Shown here in pieces: positions 28,026-38,820 of a DNA stretch of 64,000 bases (position 1 is its first letter; each line of letters begins with the position of its first letter). This stretch comes from Burkholderiales bacterium (lineage in GTDB: Bacteria; Pseudomonadota; Gammaproteobacteria; Burkholderiales; Burkholderiaceae_C), in NCBI GenBank assembly GCA_026932425.1, contig JAIXKN010000065.1, positions 16,670 through 80,669 on the forward strand, in the 5' to 3' direction. The notes beneath the pieces were generated by a model. That model was not told the origin of the DNA. It made no database searches and saw only the letters and a program-made list of their open reading frames with translations. The translations under genes were made by a program, and so were the position numbers.

Positions 28026-30662
28026 TCAGGTGAGCAACGCCTTCAACCGATAGAGTGCCTCCAGCGCCTCGCGCGGCGAGAGGGTGTCGGGGTCGATGGA
28101 GGCCAGTTCGACCTCGACGCGCGAGGGTTCGACGGGCGCTGCGGCCGGCGGCGGCGCGAAGAGGTCGACCTGCGCCTGACCCTCCTGCGCCTTGGCCTCC
28201 AGCGCCTCGAGCGTGGCGCGCGCCTGGCGGATCAGCGTCTGCGGCATGCCGGCCAGGCGCGCCACCTGCACGCCGTAGCTGCGGCTGGCGGGGCCGGGTT
28301 CGATCTGGTGCAGGAAGACGATGTCGTGGCCGCTCTCGGCGGCGCCGACGTGGACGTTGAGCGCGCGCTCGTGCCGCGCGGGGAACTCGGTCAGCTCGAA
28401 GTAGTGCGTCGCGAAGAGCGTGAAGGCGCGGTTGCGGTCGTGCAGCTGGGCGGCGATCGCGCTGGCCAGCGCCAGGCCGTCGAAGGTGCTGGTGCCGCGT
28501 CCGATCTCGTCCATCAGCACGAGGCTTTGCTCGGTCGCCTGATGCACGATCGCCGCGGCCTCGGTCATCTCGAGCATGAAGGTCGATTGCGCGTTGGCCA
28601 GATCGTCGGCCGCGCCGATGCGGGTGTGGATCGCGTCGATCGGGCCCAGGCGGCAGGCCGCCGCGGGGACGAAGGAACCCATCGCCGCGAGCAGCACGAT
28701 CAGCGCCACCTGGCGCATGAAGGTGCTCTTGCCGCCCATGTTGGGGCCGGTGACGATGAGCATGCGCGTCTTCGCGTCGAGCCGGCAGTGGTTGGCGATG
28801 AAGGGCCCGGCACCGGTCTCGGCCAGTCGCGCCTCGACGACCGGGTGGCGACCGGCTTCGATCTCGAGGCAGGGGTAGGGCACGAACTCGGGCCGGCACC
28901 AGTTGAGCGTGGCCGCGCGTTCGGCAAGAGCCGCGAGCGCGTCCAGGCTCGCCAGCGCCTGGGCGAGCGCGGTGAGCGGCCGCAGGTGCTGCTGCAAGGC
29001 CTCGACGAGCTGCTCGAAGAGCCACTTCTCGCGCGCAAGCGCTCGCTCCTGCGCCGAGAGCGCCTTGTCCTCGAAGGCCTTGAGCTCGGGCGTGATGTAG
29101 CGCTCGGCGTTCTTCAGCGTCTGCCGGCGCTGGTAGTCGGCCGGCACGCGCTCGAGGTTGGACGCGGTGACCTCGATGTAGAAGCCGTGCACCTTGTTGA
29201 ACTGCACGCGCAGGTTCGCGATGCCGGTGCGCGCGCGCTCGCGCTGCTCGAGCTCGAGCAGGAAGGCGTCGCAGTTCTGCGCGATACCGCGCAGCTCGTC
29301 GAGCTCGGCGTCGACCCCTGGGGCGATCACGCCGCCGTCGCGCAGCAGCGCCGCGGGCTCTTCGGCGATGGCAGACAGGGCATCGGCGATCGCCGCGTCG
29401 GGCGAGAGCGCCTGCACGAGCGTCTCCAACAGGGCTGCGCCCTGCGGCACCTGCGCGCGCAGCCCGGGCAGGGCGGCGAGGGTCGCGCGCAGCCCGGCGA
29501 GCTCGCGCGGGCGCACCTGACGCAGCGCGATGCGCGAGGCGATGCGCTCGACGTCGCTCACCCCGCGCAGCGAATCGCGCAGGCCCTCGAAGCCGTGCGT
29601 CAGCAGCGCGGCGACCGCCTCGTGGCGCGCGCTTGCGTCGCGGCGGTCGCGTCGCGGCGTCGTCAGCCAGCGTCGCAGCGCCCGGCTGCCCATGCCGGTG
29701 CGGCAGGTGTCGAGCAGCGAGAGCAGCGTCGGCGCGTCCTCGCCGCGCAGCGTCTGCACGAGCTCGAGGTTGCGGTGCGTCACCGGCGGCAGATCCAGCA
29801 GCTCGCTCGTGCGCGCCACCGAGACGCTGCGTACGTGCTGCAGCATCGGCGTGCCCTCTGCGCTGGCGGGTGCGCCGGCGGGCGCGCTGCCGCCGGTCGT
29901 GTGTTCGGCGAAGCTGAGCACCGCTGCCGCGGCTGCGTGCGCCAGCGGCAGCTCCTGGGCGCCGTAGCCGGCCAGCGTCGTCACGCCGAGCTGCGCACAG
30001 AGCTTGCGCACGCCCAGGGCCGCGTCGAACTGCCACGGCGGCCGCGCGGTGCGCGCAGCGCGGGCTTGCAGGATCGCGTCGGGCAGCGCGCCGCTGCCGT
30101 CGTGCAGGATCTCGGCGGGTGCGATGCGCGCGAGCCACCCGGGCAGCTCCGCCTCGCGGCACTCGGCCAGCCCCAGCTCGCCGCTGGCCAGGCTCAGCCA
30201 CGCCAGACCCAGGCCTTGTCGCGCGCGATGAACCGCGAGTAGCCGCGTGTCGGCGCGCTCGGCGAGCAGCTCACTGTCGGTGACCGTGCCCGGGGTGACG
30301 ACGCGCACCACCTTGCGCTCGACCGGCCCCTTGGCGGCGCCGACCTCGCCGACCTGTTCGGCGATCGCCACCGCCTCGCCGAGCTTGATCAGCCGGGCGA
30401 GGTAGTTCTCGAGCGCGTGCACCGGCACGCCGGCCATCGTCACCGGCTCACCCGCGCTCTGGCCGCGCGTGGTCAGCGTGATGTCCAGCAGCCGGTTGGC
30501 GCGCCGCGCGTCGTCGTAGAAGAGCTCGTAGAAGTCCCCCATGCGGTAGAGCACGAGGGTGTCGGGGAACTCGGCCTTGATGCGCAGGTACTGCGCCATC
30601 ATCGGCGTGTGCGCGGACAGGTCGCCCTCCCATGGCGGTGCGCTGGCAATCGGGTCGGACAT
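28026..30662 (-). CDS. mutS: DNA mismatch repair ATPase MutS
   Basis: Recognises mismatches and small loops and signals to MutL. The 878-residue product has the mismatch-reading Phe-x-Glu motif at Phe44-Glu46 ([12 protein letters not shown]). Connector, core and clamp domains follow, then the ATPase with Walker [15 protein letters not shown] near residue 640 and Walker B/ABC signature [18 protein letters not shown]. The C-terminal dimerisation helix-turn-helix is present ([17 protein letters not shown]). ATG 30662 ([14 protein letters not shown]) is chosen; the frame stays open far upstream, but only as antisense to the CoA transferase. Confidence 0.97.
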   Translation of the reverse strand: MSDPIASAPPWEGDLSAHTPMMAQYLRIKAEFPDTLVLYRMGDFYELFYDDARRANRLLDITLTTRGQSAGEPVTMAGVPVHALENYLARLIKLGEAVAIAEQVGEVGAAKGPVERKVVRVVTPGTVTDSELLAERADTRLLAVHRARQGLGLAWLSLASGELGLAECREAELPGWLARIAPAEILHDGSGALPDAILQARAARTARPPWQFDAALGVRKLCAQLGVTTLAGYGAQELPLAHAAAAAVLSFAEHTTGGSAPAGAPASAEGTPMLQHVRSVSVARTSELLDLPPVTHRNLELVQTLRGEDAPTLLSLLDTCRTGMGSRALRRWLTTPRRDRRDASARHEAVAALLTHGFEGLRDSLRGVSDVERIASRIALRQVRPRELAGLRATLAALPGLRAQVPQGAALLETLVQALSPDAAIADALSAIAEEPAALLRDGGVIAPGVDAELDELRGIAQNCDAFLLELEQRERARTGIANLRVQFNKVHGFYIEVTASNLERVPADYQRRQTLKNAERYITPELKAFEDKALSAQERALAREKWLFEQLVEALQQHLRPLTALAQALASLDALAALAERAATLNWCRPEFVPYPCLEIEAGRHPVVEARLAETGAGPFIANHCRLDAKTRMLIVTGPNMGGKSTFMRQVALIVLLAAMGSFVPAAACRLGPIDAIHTRIGAADDLANAQSTFMLEMTEAAAIVHQATEQSLVLMDEIGRGTSTFDGLALASAIAAQLHDRNRAFTLFATHYFELTEFPARHERALNVHVGAAESGHDIVFLHQIEPGPASRSYGVQVARLAGMPQTLIRQARATLEALEAKAQEGQAQVDLFAPPPAAAPVEPSRVEVELASIDPDTLSPREALEALYRLKALLT

Positions 30663-30818
30663 GAGGCGGGCGATCTTAGGGCAGGCCTGTGCAATGACAG
30701 GCGACGTGCGAGACCGGTGAGGCCGTTGATACGCCTGGCGGGGGATATCGGAAGCAGGTCCGTTCGCGCGTCGAGGATGCTCCGATCGTGTTTCCATCCC
30801 GCGTAGAGTTGCCGAACC

Positions 30819-32078
30819 ATGACGATCTCCGACCCTGCCGTGCCCGCTTCGGCCTCTTCCGCCCACGCCCTCGCCCCCGCCCCCGCCCCCGACCCCGTGC
30901 TGCCGCTGGTCGGCCTGCGGGCCGTCGAGTTCACGCACATGGTGATGGGGCCGACCTGCGGTCTCGTGCTCGGCGACCTCGGTGCCGAGGTGATCAAGGT
31001 CGAGCCGATCGAGGGCGAGGCGACGCGCACGCTGCTCGGGGCGGGTGCGGGCTTCTTCCCGATGTTCAACCGCAACAAGAAGAGCATCGCGATCGACCTG
31101 CGCCAACCCGAGGGCGCGGCGCTGGCGCGGCGGCTGGCCGCCACCGCTGACGTCGTCGCCGAGAACTTCCGCCCCGGGACGCTCGCGAAGTACGGGCTCG
31201 ACTACGAGACGCTCTCGACGGGCAACGAGCGGCTCGTCTACGTCAGCCTCAAGGGCTTCCTGCCCGGGCCCTACGAGCAGCGCACGGCGCTCGACGAAGT
31301 CGTGCAGATGATGGGAGGCCTCGCCTATATGACCGGCCGGCCAGGCGACCCGCTGCGCGCGGGCAGCAGCGTCAACGACATCATGGGCGGAATCTTCGGC
31401 GCCGTCGGCGTGCTCGGTGCGCTGGTGCGGCGTGGCATCGGCGGGCGAGGCATGCACGTGCAGAGCGCGCTCTTCGAGAACAACGTCTTCCTCGTCGGCC
31501 AGCACATGCTGCAGTACGCGGTGACCGGCCGCGCGCCGCCGCCGATGCCCGCGCGCGAGATGCCCTGGGCGATCTACGACGTCTTCACGGTCAAGGACGG
31601 CGAGCAGATCTTCCTCGCGGCGGTCAGCGACTCGCAGTGGCAGACGATGTGCAAGGCGCTGGGCTTCGAGGACCTGATGGCCGATCCGGCCTTCGCGACC
31701 AACAACGACCGCGTGCGCGAGCGGGCGCGGCTGCTGCCGCTGCTGGCGCAGCGCCTGGCCGGGCATTCGGCCGCGGAGCTCGCGCGCGTGTTCGAGGACG
31801 CGGGTCTGCCTTTCGCGCCGATCAGCCGGCCGCAGGACCTGCTCGATGACCCGCACCTGCTCGCGACCGGCGGTCTTGCCGACATCGTGCTTCCCGATGG
31901 GCAGCGCGCCGGGCAGACGGTGAAGACGACGCTGCTGCCGCTGGCGCTCGATGGCCAGCGCCTGCCGGTGCGGCTGCAGCCGCCGCATCGCGGCGAGCAC
32001 ACGCGCGCCTTGCTGCTGGAGCTGGGCTGTACCCCCGCGGAGATCGACGAGCTGCTGGCGCGCGCGGTCGTCGCTTGA
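30819..32078 (+). CDS. CaiB/BaiF family CoA transferase
   Basis: A 419-residue type III CoA transferase. The N-terminal blocks [18 protein letters not shown] and [13 protein letters not shown], then [17 protein letters not shown] and [16 protein letters not shown], are family hallmarks. An Asp in [14 protein letters not shown] is the likely covalent CoA carrier. The N-terminus carries an Ala-Pro repeat coded by three CGCCCC hexamers (about 30872-30889). It starts a possible two-gene catabolic unit facing the amidase (convergent, 15 bp apart). Donor and acceptor acids are unknown. Confidence 0.88.
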   Translation: MTISDPAVPASASSAHALAPAPAPDPVLPLVGLRAVEFTHMVMGPTCGLVLGDLGAEVIKVEPIEGEATRTLLGAGAGFFPMFNRNKKSIAIDLRQPEGAALARRLAATADVVAENFRPGTLAKYGLDYETLSTGNERLVYVSLKGFLPGPYEQRTALDEVVQMMGGLAYMTGRPGDPLRAGSSVNDIMGGIFGAVGVLGALVRRGIGGRGMHVQSALFENNVFLVGQHMLQYAVTGRAPPPMPAREMPWAIYDVFTVKDGEQIFLAAVSDSQWQTMCKALGFEDLMADPAFATNNDRVRERARLLPLLAQRLAGHSAAELARVFEDAGLPFAPISRPQDLLDDPHLLATGGLADIVLPDGQRAGQTVKTTLLPLALDGQRLPVRLQPPHRGEHTRALLLELGCTPAEIDELLARAVVA

Positions 32079-32092
32079 GGCGCCGCCGGCTT

Positions 32093-33454
32093 TCAGCGTG
32101 CGGCGGCAAGCGCCGTCTCCACCGCGAGGCCGAGCGCGAGGATACGCGCGTCGTGGCCGCCGGCTGCGGCCAGCATCAGGCCCACCGGTGCGCTGCCGGG
32201 CTCGTGGCAGGGCAGCGAGATCGCGCAGCCGTCGAGGAAGTTGATGAAGGTCGGGTTGCGCAGCACCAGGGCGTTGGTCTGTGCGTAGAGCGCGTCGTCG
32301 GCCTGCAGCGGCGCGATCGGCGGCGCGACGATCGGCACGGTCGGCATCAGCAGCGCGTCGACGCCCTCGATGCAGGCGCTGACCTCGGCGATCCAGCGCT
32401 GGCGCGCGGCCTGCAGGTCCAGCAGGTCGGCTGCACCCATCGTCGCGCCCGGGCGCATGCGCGAGAGCACGCGCGGGTCGTAGTCGCCGGCGTTCGTCTC
32501 GACGAGCGCGCGGTTGGCCGCCCAGGCCTCGGCGGTGGCAAGCGTTCCGCGTGCGTGCAACTGCGGCAGCTGCGCCAGGGCCGGGATGGGGACGCGGCCG
32601 ATGCGCGCGCCCTGCTGCGACAGCCGCGCGCAGGCGGCGTCGAAGCTGCGCGCGACGTGCTCGTCCATCGCGCCGAGCACCACGTCCTCGGGGATCGCCA
32701 GGCGGGCGCCGTCGAGCTCGGCGGGCACGAGGGGCTGCGGCGTCTCGCCCGCGAGGATCGCGTCGACGAGTGTGCAGCAGCGCACCGAGGCAGCCAGCGG
32801 GCCGATCGAATCGAGCGCGCGCGACAGCGGCAGCGTCCCTTCCATCGGCACGCGGCGCGCGGTCGGCTTGAAGCCGGTGAGGCCGCACAGCGCCGACGGG
32901 ATGCGCACCGAGCCGCCGGTGTCGGTACCGATCGCCACCGCGCACATGCCGTCGCTGACCGAGACGGCCGAGCCCGAGGACGAGCCGCCCGGGATGCGGC
33001 CGCTGCCGTCGCTGCCGCGGCCCCAGGGGTTGCGCGGCGTGCCGTAGTGCGGGTTCAGGCCCAGGCCCGAGAACGCCAGCTCGACCATGTTCGTGCGGCC
33101 GACGATGACCGCGCCGGCGGCGATCAGGCGATCGACGATGGTCGCGTTGCGCGTGGCCGGCGGCTGCTTGCGCCGCACGACGGAGCCCGCGAGCGTGACC
33201 TCACCGGCCACGTCGAAGAGGTCCTTGATCGAGACCGGAATGCCTTCGAGCGGCGAGCGCACGATGCCCGCGGCGCGTAGCGTGTCGGAGGCGCGCGCCA
33301 TCGCCAGCGCCCGCTCACGGTAAAGCCGCGTGAAGACGCGCGCGCCTTCGCCGGCCGGATCTTCGGCGCGCGCCAGCGCCGCTTCGGCAAGCGCCAGCGC
33401 GCTCGTGCGGCCGGCGGCCAGATCCTGCTCGAGCTCTTGCAGCGTGATGGGCAT
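32093..33454 (-). CDS. amidase signature family hydrolase
   Basis: A 453-residue amidase. The Ser-cisSer-Lys triad is visible: Lys77 in PVSIKDLFD, the Ser-rich loop GGSSSGSA at about 156-163, and Ser182 in [12 protein letters not shown]. Length and layout fit amidases acting on small amides or carbamates rather than GatA, which would have gatB/gatC neighbours. It lies 22 bp downstream of suhB on the same strand, so the two may share a transcript. Substrate unknown. Confidence 0.87.
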   Translation of the reverse strand: MPITLQELEQDLAAGRTSALALAEAALARAEDPAGEGARVFTRLYRERALAMARASDTLRAAGIVRSPLEGIPVSIKDLFDVAGEVTLAGSVVRRKQPPATRNATIVDRLIAAGAVIVGRTNMVELAFSGLGLNPHYGTPRNPWGRGSDGSGRIPGGSSSGSAVSVSDGMCAVAIGTDTGGSVRIPSALCGLTGFKPTARRVPMEGTLPLSRALDSIGPLAASVRCCTLVDAILAGETPQPLVPAELDGARLAIPEDVVLGAMDEHVARSFDAACARLSQQGARIGRVPIPALAQLPQLHARGTLATAEAWAANRALVETNAGDYDPRVLSRMRPGATMGAADLLDLQAARQRWIAEVSACIEGVDALLMPTVPIVAPPIAPLQADDALYAQTNALVLRNPTFINFLDGCAISLPCHEPGSAPVGLMLAAAGGHDARILALGLAVETALAAAR

Positions 33455-33476
33455 GACGCAGTTCGATTCGCTCCGC

Positions 33477-34316
33477 TCAGCGAGGCACTTCGCCCGCCTC
33501 GGGCTGCGGGATCACGCGCGAGTAGGGCGTGAGGATCTGCACCAGCTGCCCGTAGACCTTGGGCGTGCCCGCGACGACCTCGCGCTGGTAGAGGTAGTCG
33601 GCCTCGCCGGTGAAGTTGCCGATCAGGCCGCCGGCCTCGGTGATCATCAGCGAGCCCGCGGCGACGTCCCAGGGGCTGAGTCCCGTCTCGAAGAAGCCAT
33701 CGTAGTAGCCGGCGGCGACATAGCAGAGGTCGAGCGCCGCCGCACCGGGGCGGCGCAGCCCGGCGCAGTTCTGCATGACCTCCTCGAACATCTTCACGTA
33801 GCGCTTGAAGTTGTCGCCCTTGCGGAAGGGGAAGCCGGTGCCGATCAGGGCCTCGGCCATGCGCGTGCGCTTGGAGACGCGCAGCCGCCGGTCGTTGAGG
33901 TAGGCGCCGCGCCCGCGCGAGGCGTAGAAGAGGTCGTTGCGCGTCGGGTCGTAGACGACGGCCTGCTGCACCTGATTGCGGTGCGCGAGCGCGATCGACA
34001 CCGCATACACCGGGAAGCCGTGCAGGAAGTTGGTCGTGCCGTCCAGCGGATCGATGATCCAGGTGAACTCGCTGTCCTTCGCGCCGTGCGTGCGCCCCGA
34101 TTCCTCGGCCAGGATGCCGTGCGTCGGGTAGGCGTCGAGCAGGGTTTCGATCACGGCCTGCTCGGCGGCGCGATCGACCTCGCTGACGAAGTCGTTCGGA
34201 CCCTTGCTCGTGACCTTGAGCAGGTCCAGGTCGAGCGAGGCCCGGTTGATGATCGCCCCCGCTGCACGGGCCGCCTTGACGGCGATGTTGAGCATCGGAT
34301 GAAGGGTCTGCGACAT
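33477..34316 (-). CDS. suhB: inositol monophosphatase family protein SuhB
   Basis: A Mg-dependent phosphatase that in E. coli also joins the ribosomal RNA antitermination complex. The 279-residue product starts [20 protein letters not shown], the usual SuhB opening, with a start at 34316. Metal-site motifs: EESG (first Glu), [17 protein letters not shown], and the C-terminal [17 protein letters not shown]. It is divergent from trmJ-cysE, an arrangement I recall as conserved in betaproteobacteria. A TAGAAT-like -10 element at about 34410 on this strand may be its promoter. Confidence 0.94.
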   Translation of the reverse strand: MSQTLHPMLNIAVKAARAAGAIINRASLDLDLLKVTSKGPNDFVSEVDRAAEQAVIETLLDAYPTHGILAEESGRTHGAKDSEFTWIIDPLDGTTNFLHGFPVYAVSIALAHRNQVQQAVVYDPTRNDLFYASRGRGAYLNDRRLRVSKRTRMAEALIGTGFPFRKGDNFKRYVKMFEEVMQNCAGLRRPGAAALDLCYVAAGYYDGFFETGLSPWDVAAGSLMITEAGGLIGNFTGEADYLYQREVVAGTPKVYGQLVQILTPYSRVIPQPEAGEVPR

Positions 34317-34446
34317 GGCGGCGGGCCCGCAGCCGGTGGCCGCAGGCGTGAGGAAGGGCGTGGCGGTGATGAAAGAGCGCTGCGACGACAATGCGCGGCA
34401 AACGCGCAATTCTATCCGCCGCCCCTGGTGGCAAGGCCCTGCCGCG

Positions 34447-35220
34447 ATGTCGGATCCGACACGTTTCGTGCTCGTGCACACCAGCCACGCCGGCAACGTC
34501 GGCGCGGCGGCGCGCGCGATCAAGGTGATGGGCTTCTCCGAGCTCGTGCTCGTGCGCCCGCGCTTTGCCGACATCGCCGGCCGCGCCGAGGCGCGGGCGA
34601 TGGCCAGCGGCGCGACCGACGTGCTCGATGCCGCGCGCGTCGTCGACACGCTCGACGAGGCGCTTGCCGGCTGCACGCATGCCTGCGCGACGGCGATGAC
34701 GCCGCGCGACTTCGGACCGCCGACGCACGCGCCGCGGCCTTATCTCGGCGAGCTGGCGAGCCACGGCACGCGGCTGGCGCTCGTCTTCGGGCCGGAGCGC
34801 ACGGGCCTAGCCAACGAGGACGTCTACCGCTGCCACGCCTGCCTCTCGATCCCGACCGACCCCGCCTACGGGTCGCTCAACCTCGCGCAGGCGGTGCAGC
34901 TGCTGGCCTACGAGTGGCGCCAGGCGCTGGGCGGCTTCCCGGTGCAGCCGCGCACGGCGCCGGTGGTCGCTGCCGATCTCGCCGCCGTCCAGGGCACGCT
35001 CGCGCACTGGGAGCAGGTGCTCGTGAAGATCGGCTTCCTCGATCCGGCAGCGCCCAAGAAGCTGATGCCGCGCCTGCAGCAGCTGCTGCTGCGAGCCGGG
35101 CTGAACACGCAGGAGGTGCACATCCTGCGCGGCATCGCCCGCGCGGTGGACGAGGCGGCCGCCGCGGCCGGACGCAGCCGCCACGAAGCCCGCAGGGACA
35201 GGCTGCAGCGGCCGCGCTAG
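34447..35220 (+). CDS. trmJ: tRNA (cytidine/uridine-2'-O-)-methyltransferase TrmJ
   Basis: Methylates the ribose of nucleotide 32 in several tRNAs. The 257-residue SPOUT-family protein has the N-terminal [20 protein letters not shown] block. The knot region that binds S-adenosylmethionine is [17 protein letters not shown], followed by [24 protein letters not shown]-terminal helical extension mediates dimerisation in the family. ATG 34447 (MSDPTRFVL) is chosen over in-frame starts that lie in the suhB upstream region. cysE follows 40 bp downstream and is probably co-transcribed. Confidence 0.93.
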   Translation: MSDPTRFVLVHTSHAGNVGAAARAIKVMGFSELVLVRPRFADIAGRAEARAMASGATDVLDAARVVDTLDEALAGCTHACATAMTPRDFGPPTHAPRPYLGELASHGTRLALVFGPERTGLANEDVYRCHACLSIPTDPAYGSLNLAQAVQLLAYEWRQALGGFPVQPRTAPVVAADLAAVQGTLAHWEQVLVKIGFLDPAAPKKLMPRLQQLLLRAGLNTQEVHILRGIARAVDEAAAAAGRSRHEARRDRLQRPR

Positions 35221-35260
35221 CAGGGGACTACACTTCCTGCGTCCCCGAGCGAGCTCCCCC

Positions 35261-36040
35261 ATGTTCAGCCGACTGCGCGAAGACATCGCCTGCATCCGCG
35301 AGCGCGACCCGGCGGCACGCTCGTCGTGGGAGGTGCTGACCTGCTACCCCGGCCTGCACGCGGTGCTGTTCCACCGCCTCTCGCACGCGGCGTGGCAGCG
35401 CGGCTGGCTGTGGCTCGGGCGCTTCGTCTCGCACCTGGGGCGCTTCTTCACCGGCATCGAAATTCACCCCGGGGCCACGATCGGCCGGCGCGTCTTCATC
35501 GATCACGGCATGGGCGTCGTGATCGGCGAGACCGCCGAGGTTGGTGACGACTGCACGATCTACCAGGGCGTGACGCTCGGGGGCACGACGCTTGGGCGCG
35601 GCACCAAGCGGCATCCGACGCTGGGCCGGGGCGTGATCGTCGGCGCCAACGCGCAGGTGCTGGGCAGCTTCACGGTCGGCGATGGTGCGCGCGTGGGCTC
35701 CAACGCCGTCGTCGTGAAGCCGGTGCCTGCGGGTGCCACCGCGGTCGGCAACCCCGCGCGCATCATCCAGGCCGATGCCGACGCCACGCGCGAGGCCGCC
35801 GCGGCGCGCATGGGCTTCTCGGCCTACGGCGTGACCCAGGGTGATGATCCGCTGTCGCAGGCGATGAAGGGGCTGATCGACAGCACCGCGGGGCACGAGC
35901 ACCAGATCGCGCTGCTCTGGGCCGCGGTGGAAAAACTCTCCAGCCGCTCACGCGAGCTGCCCGCGGCCGACTGTGTGCCCGAGGACGCGCACACGACCGA
36001 GCGCTTCGACGCCGAGAGCCTGAACCGCCTCGTCAAGTGA
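35261..36040 (+). CDS. cysE: serine O-acetyltransferase
   Basis: Makes O-acetylserine, the acceptor for sulfide in cysteine synthesis. The 259-residue product has a short N-terminal helical domain and a left-handed beta-helix built from hexapeptide repeats. Visible are [25 protein letters not shown] (catalytic His in the IDHG turn; quoted by its ends, residues about 66-90), GVTLGGTT and [20 protein letters not shown]. The C-terminal tail is longer than the minimal fold and rich in charged residues. cysE next to trmJ is a common betaproteobacterial pair. Feedback inhibition by cysteine is typical of the family. Confidence 0.95.
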   Translation: MFSRLREDIACIRERDPAARSSWEVLTCYPGLHAVLFHRLSHAAWQRGWLWLGRFVSHLGRFFTGIEIHPGATIGRRVFIDHGMGVVIGETAEVGDDCTIYQGVTLGGTTLGRGTKRHPTLGRGVIVGANAQVLGSFTVGDGARVGSNAVVVKPVPAGATAVGNPARIIQADADATREAAAARMGFSAYGVTQGDDPLSQAMKGLIDSTAGHEHQIALLWAAVEKLSSRSRELPAADCVPEDAHTTERFDAESLNRLVK

Positions 36041-36049
36041 TCGGAGCGC

Positions 36050-36643
36050 TCACGCCCGATTCGGCGGCCGGATCGCGTTCTTCGGGCGGAAGGCCTTGCA
36101 GACCGTGTCGTCGGTTTCGAGGTAGGGGCCGCCGATCAGGTCCACGCAGTACGGCACTGCGGCGAAGATGCCGTGCACGCCGCGCTCGGGCAGGCCTTGC
36201 AGCGTTTCGGCGATCGCCTTGGGCTGACCGGGCAGGTTGATGATCAGCGCGCGGCCGCGGATCACCGCGACCTGGCGCGAGAGGATCGCGGTGGGAACGA
36301 AGGCCAGGCTGATCTGGCGCATCTGTTCGCCGAAGCCCGGCATCGTCTTGTCGGCAACGGCCAGCGTCGCCTCCGGCGTCACGTCGCGCGGCGCCGGCCC
36401 CGTGCCGCCGGTGGTCAGCACGAGGCTGCAGCCGGCGGCATCGGCGAGCTCGCGCAGCGCGGCGCTGATCAGCTCCTGCTCGTCGGGCACGAGGCGTTCG
36501 TGCCAGCGGATCGGGTTCTTCAGCGCGCGCCCGAGCCAGTCCTTGAGCGCCGGGATGCCCTTGTCCTCGTAGACGCCGCTGCTCGCGCGGTCGCTGACCG
36601 AGATCACGCCGATGGTCACCGGGTCGAAATCGCTTTCACTCAT
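36050..36643 (-). CDS. mog: molybdopterin adenylyltransferase
   Basis: Adenylates molybdopterin, a late step of molybdenum cofactor synthesis. The 197-residue product has the MoaB/Mog fold with IGVISVSDRASSGVYEDKG at the N-terminus, the molybdopterin-binding TTGGTGPAPRDVTPEA and LIINLPGQPKAIAE. ATG 36643 gives MSESDFDPVTIG. The start region is duplicated: a second ATG-AGT lies 13 bp upstream, out of frame. moaA is encoded about 24 kb away at 60573-61715. Confidence 0.93.
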   Translation of the reverse strand: MSESDFDPVTIGVISVSDRASSGVYEDKGIPALKDWLGRALKNPIRWHERLVPDEQELISAALRELADAAGCSLVLTTGGTGPAPRDVTPEATLAVADKTMPGFGEQMRQISLAFVPTAILSRQVAVIRGRALIINLPGQPKAIAETLQGLPERGVHGIFAAVPYCVDLIGGPYLETDDTVCKAFRPKNAIRPPNRA

Positions 36644-36662
36644 GGGTCGCACTCATGGGTCA
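36637..36662. repeat. 13-bp tandem duplication over the mog start codon
   Basis: Two copies of CACTCATGGGTC(G/A), identical in 12 of 13 bases. Each copy holds an ATG-AGT on the minus strand. The upstream copy opens a six-codon frame (Met-Ser-Ala-Thr-His-Glu, start 36656, stop at 36636-36638) that overlaps the true mog start at 36643. Confidence 0.85.
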
Positions 36663-36719
36663 CACACCTGGGTTGAGGCATCGCGGAAGGTTTGCCGCCC
36701 GGCCGCGCGTGGGCAGGGT

Positions 36720-37268
36720 TCAGGGCAGCGGGATGTAGGGTTTGAGGAACTGGAAGAGCTCGCGCGCCGACCTCGGCTGGCGGCCCTGCGGGTCGGCGCC
36801 GGCCGCGTCGTGCCGCGCGGCGCGCACGAGGCTGCGCAGCCGCTGCGCGTCGGTCTCGGGGTGCAGCTCGAGCCAGCGCGTGAGCGCGCCGTCGTCGCCG
36901 ATCAGCTCGGCGCGCCAGCGCTCGGTCTCGTGCAGCTGCATCGCCACGCGCGCCGGGCCGAGTGCCGCGGCAGCCACCGCCTCGCGCAGCGGCGCCTCGT
37001 CGGCGCTGCGCATCAGCTTGCCGATGTACTGCATCTGGCGTCGCCGACCTTCGTGCGAGCGCGTGCGCCGGTATTCGTCGATCGCCTCGCGCAGCGGCTC
37101 GGGCATCTCGACGGCCTGCAGCTGCTCGGGCGAAAGCGCCGCCAGCGCCTGGCCGAGCGCCTGGAGCTCGTGCGACTGCTGCTTGCGCTGCGTCTTGCTC
37201 GGCCGCCCGTCGTCGGCGTCGCCATAGTGGGCGTCGATGCCGCGGTGCGGTGCGGCGCGTCGGTTCAT
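36720..37268 (-). CDS. darP: ribosome-associated protein DarP (YjgA, DUF615)
   Basis: A 182-residue, charged, helical protein of the DUF615 family, which assists late assembly of the 50S subunit. Family blocks: PSKTQRKQQSHELQALGQAL at the N-terminus, RRRQMQYIGKLMR in the middle and ARELFQFLKPYIPLP at the end. It is divergent from pmbA, the same arrangement as yjgA-pmbA in many proteobacteria, which supports both calls. There is a possible -10 element (TATCAT) in the 141-bp gap on the pmbA strand. Confidence 0.92.
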   Translation of the reverse strand: MNRRAAPHRGIDAHYGDADDGRPSKTQRKQQSHELQALGQALAALSPEQLQAVEMPEPLREAIDEYRRTRSHEGRRRQMQYIGKLMRSADEAPLREAVAAAALGPARVAMQLHETERWRAELIGDDGALTRWLELHPETDAQRLRSLVRAARHDAAGADPQGRQPRSARELFQFLKPYIPLP

Positions 37269-37409
37269 CGGCTGGGGAGAGCAGGCGTGGGGAGGCGCTC
37301 GGTATCATAGTCGCGGCCTTTCGTTCGGGCGGCTGGCTCTCGCAGGCATTTCGGTACGGTCGAGCCGCCCGCGCTGCCTTGGCCGGCTCCACGCCACACC
37401 ACGCACTTC

Positions 37410-38783
37410 ATGAGCTCTTCCCAGCCCGAGCCCGGCTTTGCCTATCGCCGCGAGCAGTTCCAGCAGATGGTCGAGGACACGCTGGCGACGGCACGCCAGC
37501 TCGGCGCGACCGACGCCGGCGTCGACGTCTCCGAAGGCGTCGGCCTGTCGGTCTCGGTGCGCATGGGCGAGCTCGAGAACGTCGAGCGCAACCGCGACAA
37601 GTCGCTCGGCGTCAGTGTCTACCTCGGGCAACGGCGAGGAAACGCGAGCACCTCGGATTTCTCGCCGCAGGCGATCGCGCGCACCGTGCAGGCGGCGTAC
37701 GACATCGCACGCTTCACTGCCGAGGATCCGGCCGCCGGCCTGCCCGACGCCGACGATCTGGCGCGGCCCGACGAAGTCGCGCACGACCTCGAGCTCTTCC
37801 ACCCCTGGCCGATCGACGCCGGGGACGCCGCGGCGATCGCGCTGTGCTGCGAGGACGCTGCACGCGCGACGAGCCGGCAGATCAGCAACAGCGAGGGCGC
37901 GAGCGTCTCGGCGCAGCAGTCGCACTTCTGGGCGGGCAACACGCGCGGATTTCGCGGCGGATACGCGAGCTCGCGGCACTCGATCTCGGTGTCGCCGATC
38001 GCCGGTCGCGGCGAGCACATGCAGCGCGACGCCTGGGCAAGCTCGATGCGCGATCCGGCCGAGCTCGCCTCCCCCGAGGCGATCGGTCGCTACGCCGCCG
38101 AGCGTGCGCTGTCGAGGCTGCGGCCGCGACGGGTGCCGACCGCCGAGGTGCCGGTGCTGTTCGAGGCGCCGGTGGCTGCGGGGCTGCTGGGTGCGCTGGT
38201 CGCCGCGGTCTCGGGCGGCGCGCTCTACCGCAAGGCGAGCTTCCTGCTGGACAGCCTGGGCACGCGCGTCCTGCCCGAGCATGTCGACGTCTTCGAGGAC
38301 CCGCACGTGAAGAAAGGCAAGGGCAGCTCGATGTTCGACGACGAGGGCGTGCGCACGCGCGCGCGCCGCGTCGTCGACGCCGGCCTGCTCGAGGGCTATT
38401 TCCTCTCCAGCTATTCGGCGCGCAAGCTCGGGCTGAAGACGACCGGGCACGCCGGAGGCGCGCACAACCTGGCGCTGACGAGCCGGCTCACCGCCGCCGG
38501 CGACGATCTCGACGCGATGGTCCGGCGCCTTGGCCGCGGCCTTTTCGTGACCGAGCTGATGGGGCAGGGAGTCAATCCGGTCACCGGCGACTATTCGCGC
38601 GGCGCTGCCGGCTTCTGGGTCGAGGACGGCCGCATCGCCTACCCGGTGCAGGAGATCACGATCGCCGGCAACCTGCGCCAGATGCTGCGAGACATCGTCG
38701 CCGTCGGTGCCGACGCCTATACGGCGGGTACGCGCACGATCGGCTCGGTGCTCATCGAGCGCATGAAGCTCGCGGGCGCGTAG
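37410..38783 (+). CDS. pmbA: metalloprotease-associated protein PmbA/TldE
   Basis: Partner of TldD. The TldD/TldE heterodimer cleaves unfolded peptides, matures microcin B17 and degrades CcdA in E. coli. The 457-residue product has the family blocks LSVSVRMGELENVERNRD, HVDVFEDPHVKKGKGSSMFDDEG and QGVNPVTGDYSRGAAGFWVE. It lacks a HExxxH zinc motif, as expected for TldE (the protease site is in TldD). tldD is not in the window. Confidence 0.94.
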   Translation: MSSSQPEPGFAYRREQFQQMVEDTLATARQLGATDAGVDVSEGVGLSVSVRMGELENVERNRDKSLGVSVYLGQRRGNASTSDFSPQAIARTVQAAYDIARFTAEDPAAGLPDADDLARPDEVAHDLELFHPWPIDAGDAAAIALCCEDAARATSRQISNSEGASVSAQQSHFWAGNTRGFRGGYASSRHSISVSPIAGRGEHMQRDAWASSMRDPAELASPEAIGRYAAERALSRLRPRRVPTAEVPVLFEAPVAAGLLGALVAAVSGGALYRKASFLLDSLGTRVLPEHVDVFEDPHVKKGKGSSMFDDEGVRTRARRVVDAGLLEGYFLSSYSARKLGLKTTGHAGGAHNLALTSRLTAAGDDLDAMVRRLGRGLFVTELMGQGVNPVTGDYSRGAAGFWVEDGRIAYPVQEITIAGNLRQMLRDIVAVGADAYTAGTRTIGSVLIERMKLAGA

Positions 38784-38789
38784 CCGAAC

Positions 38790-38809
38790 CCGCGGCGTCG
38801 GCGCCGCGG
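38790..38809. terminator. GC-rich hairpin between convergent pmbA and the DUF442 gene
   Basis: CCGCGGCG and CGCCGCGG form a perfect 8-bp stem with a TCGG loop, placed 7 bp after the pmbA stop and before the convergent stop at 38821. No T-run follows on either strand, so intrinsic termination is not certain. Confidence 0.45.
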
Positions 38810-38820
38810 CGCTTCAGGCT

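Noticed and set aside
30872-30889. Hexanucleotide CGCCCC repeat in the CoA transferase gene as a phase-variation tract
   Set aside because: The unit is six bases, so copy changes keep the frame and would only lengthen an Ala-Pro stretch.
28026-32945. 1639-codon open frame as one giant mutS-containing protein
   Set aside because: Everything upstream of 30662 is antisense to the CoA transferase and amidase region; the MutS family N-terminus begins at 30662.
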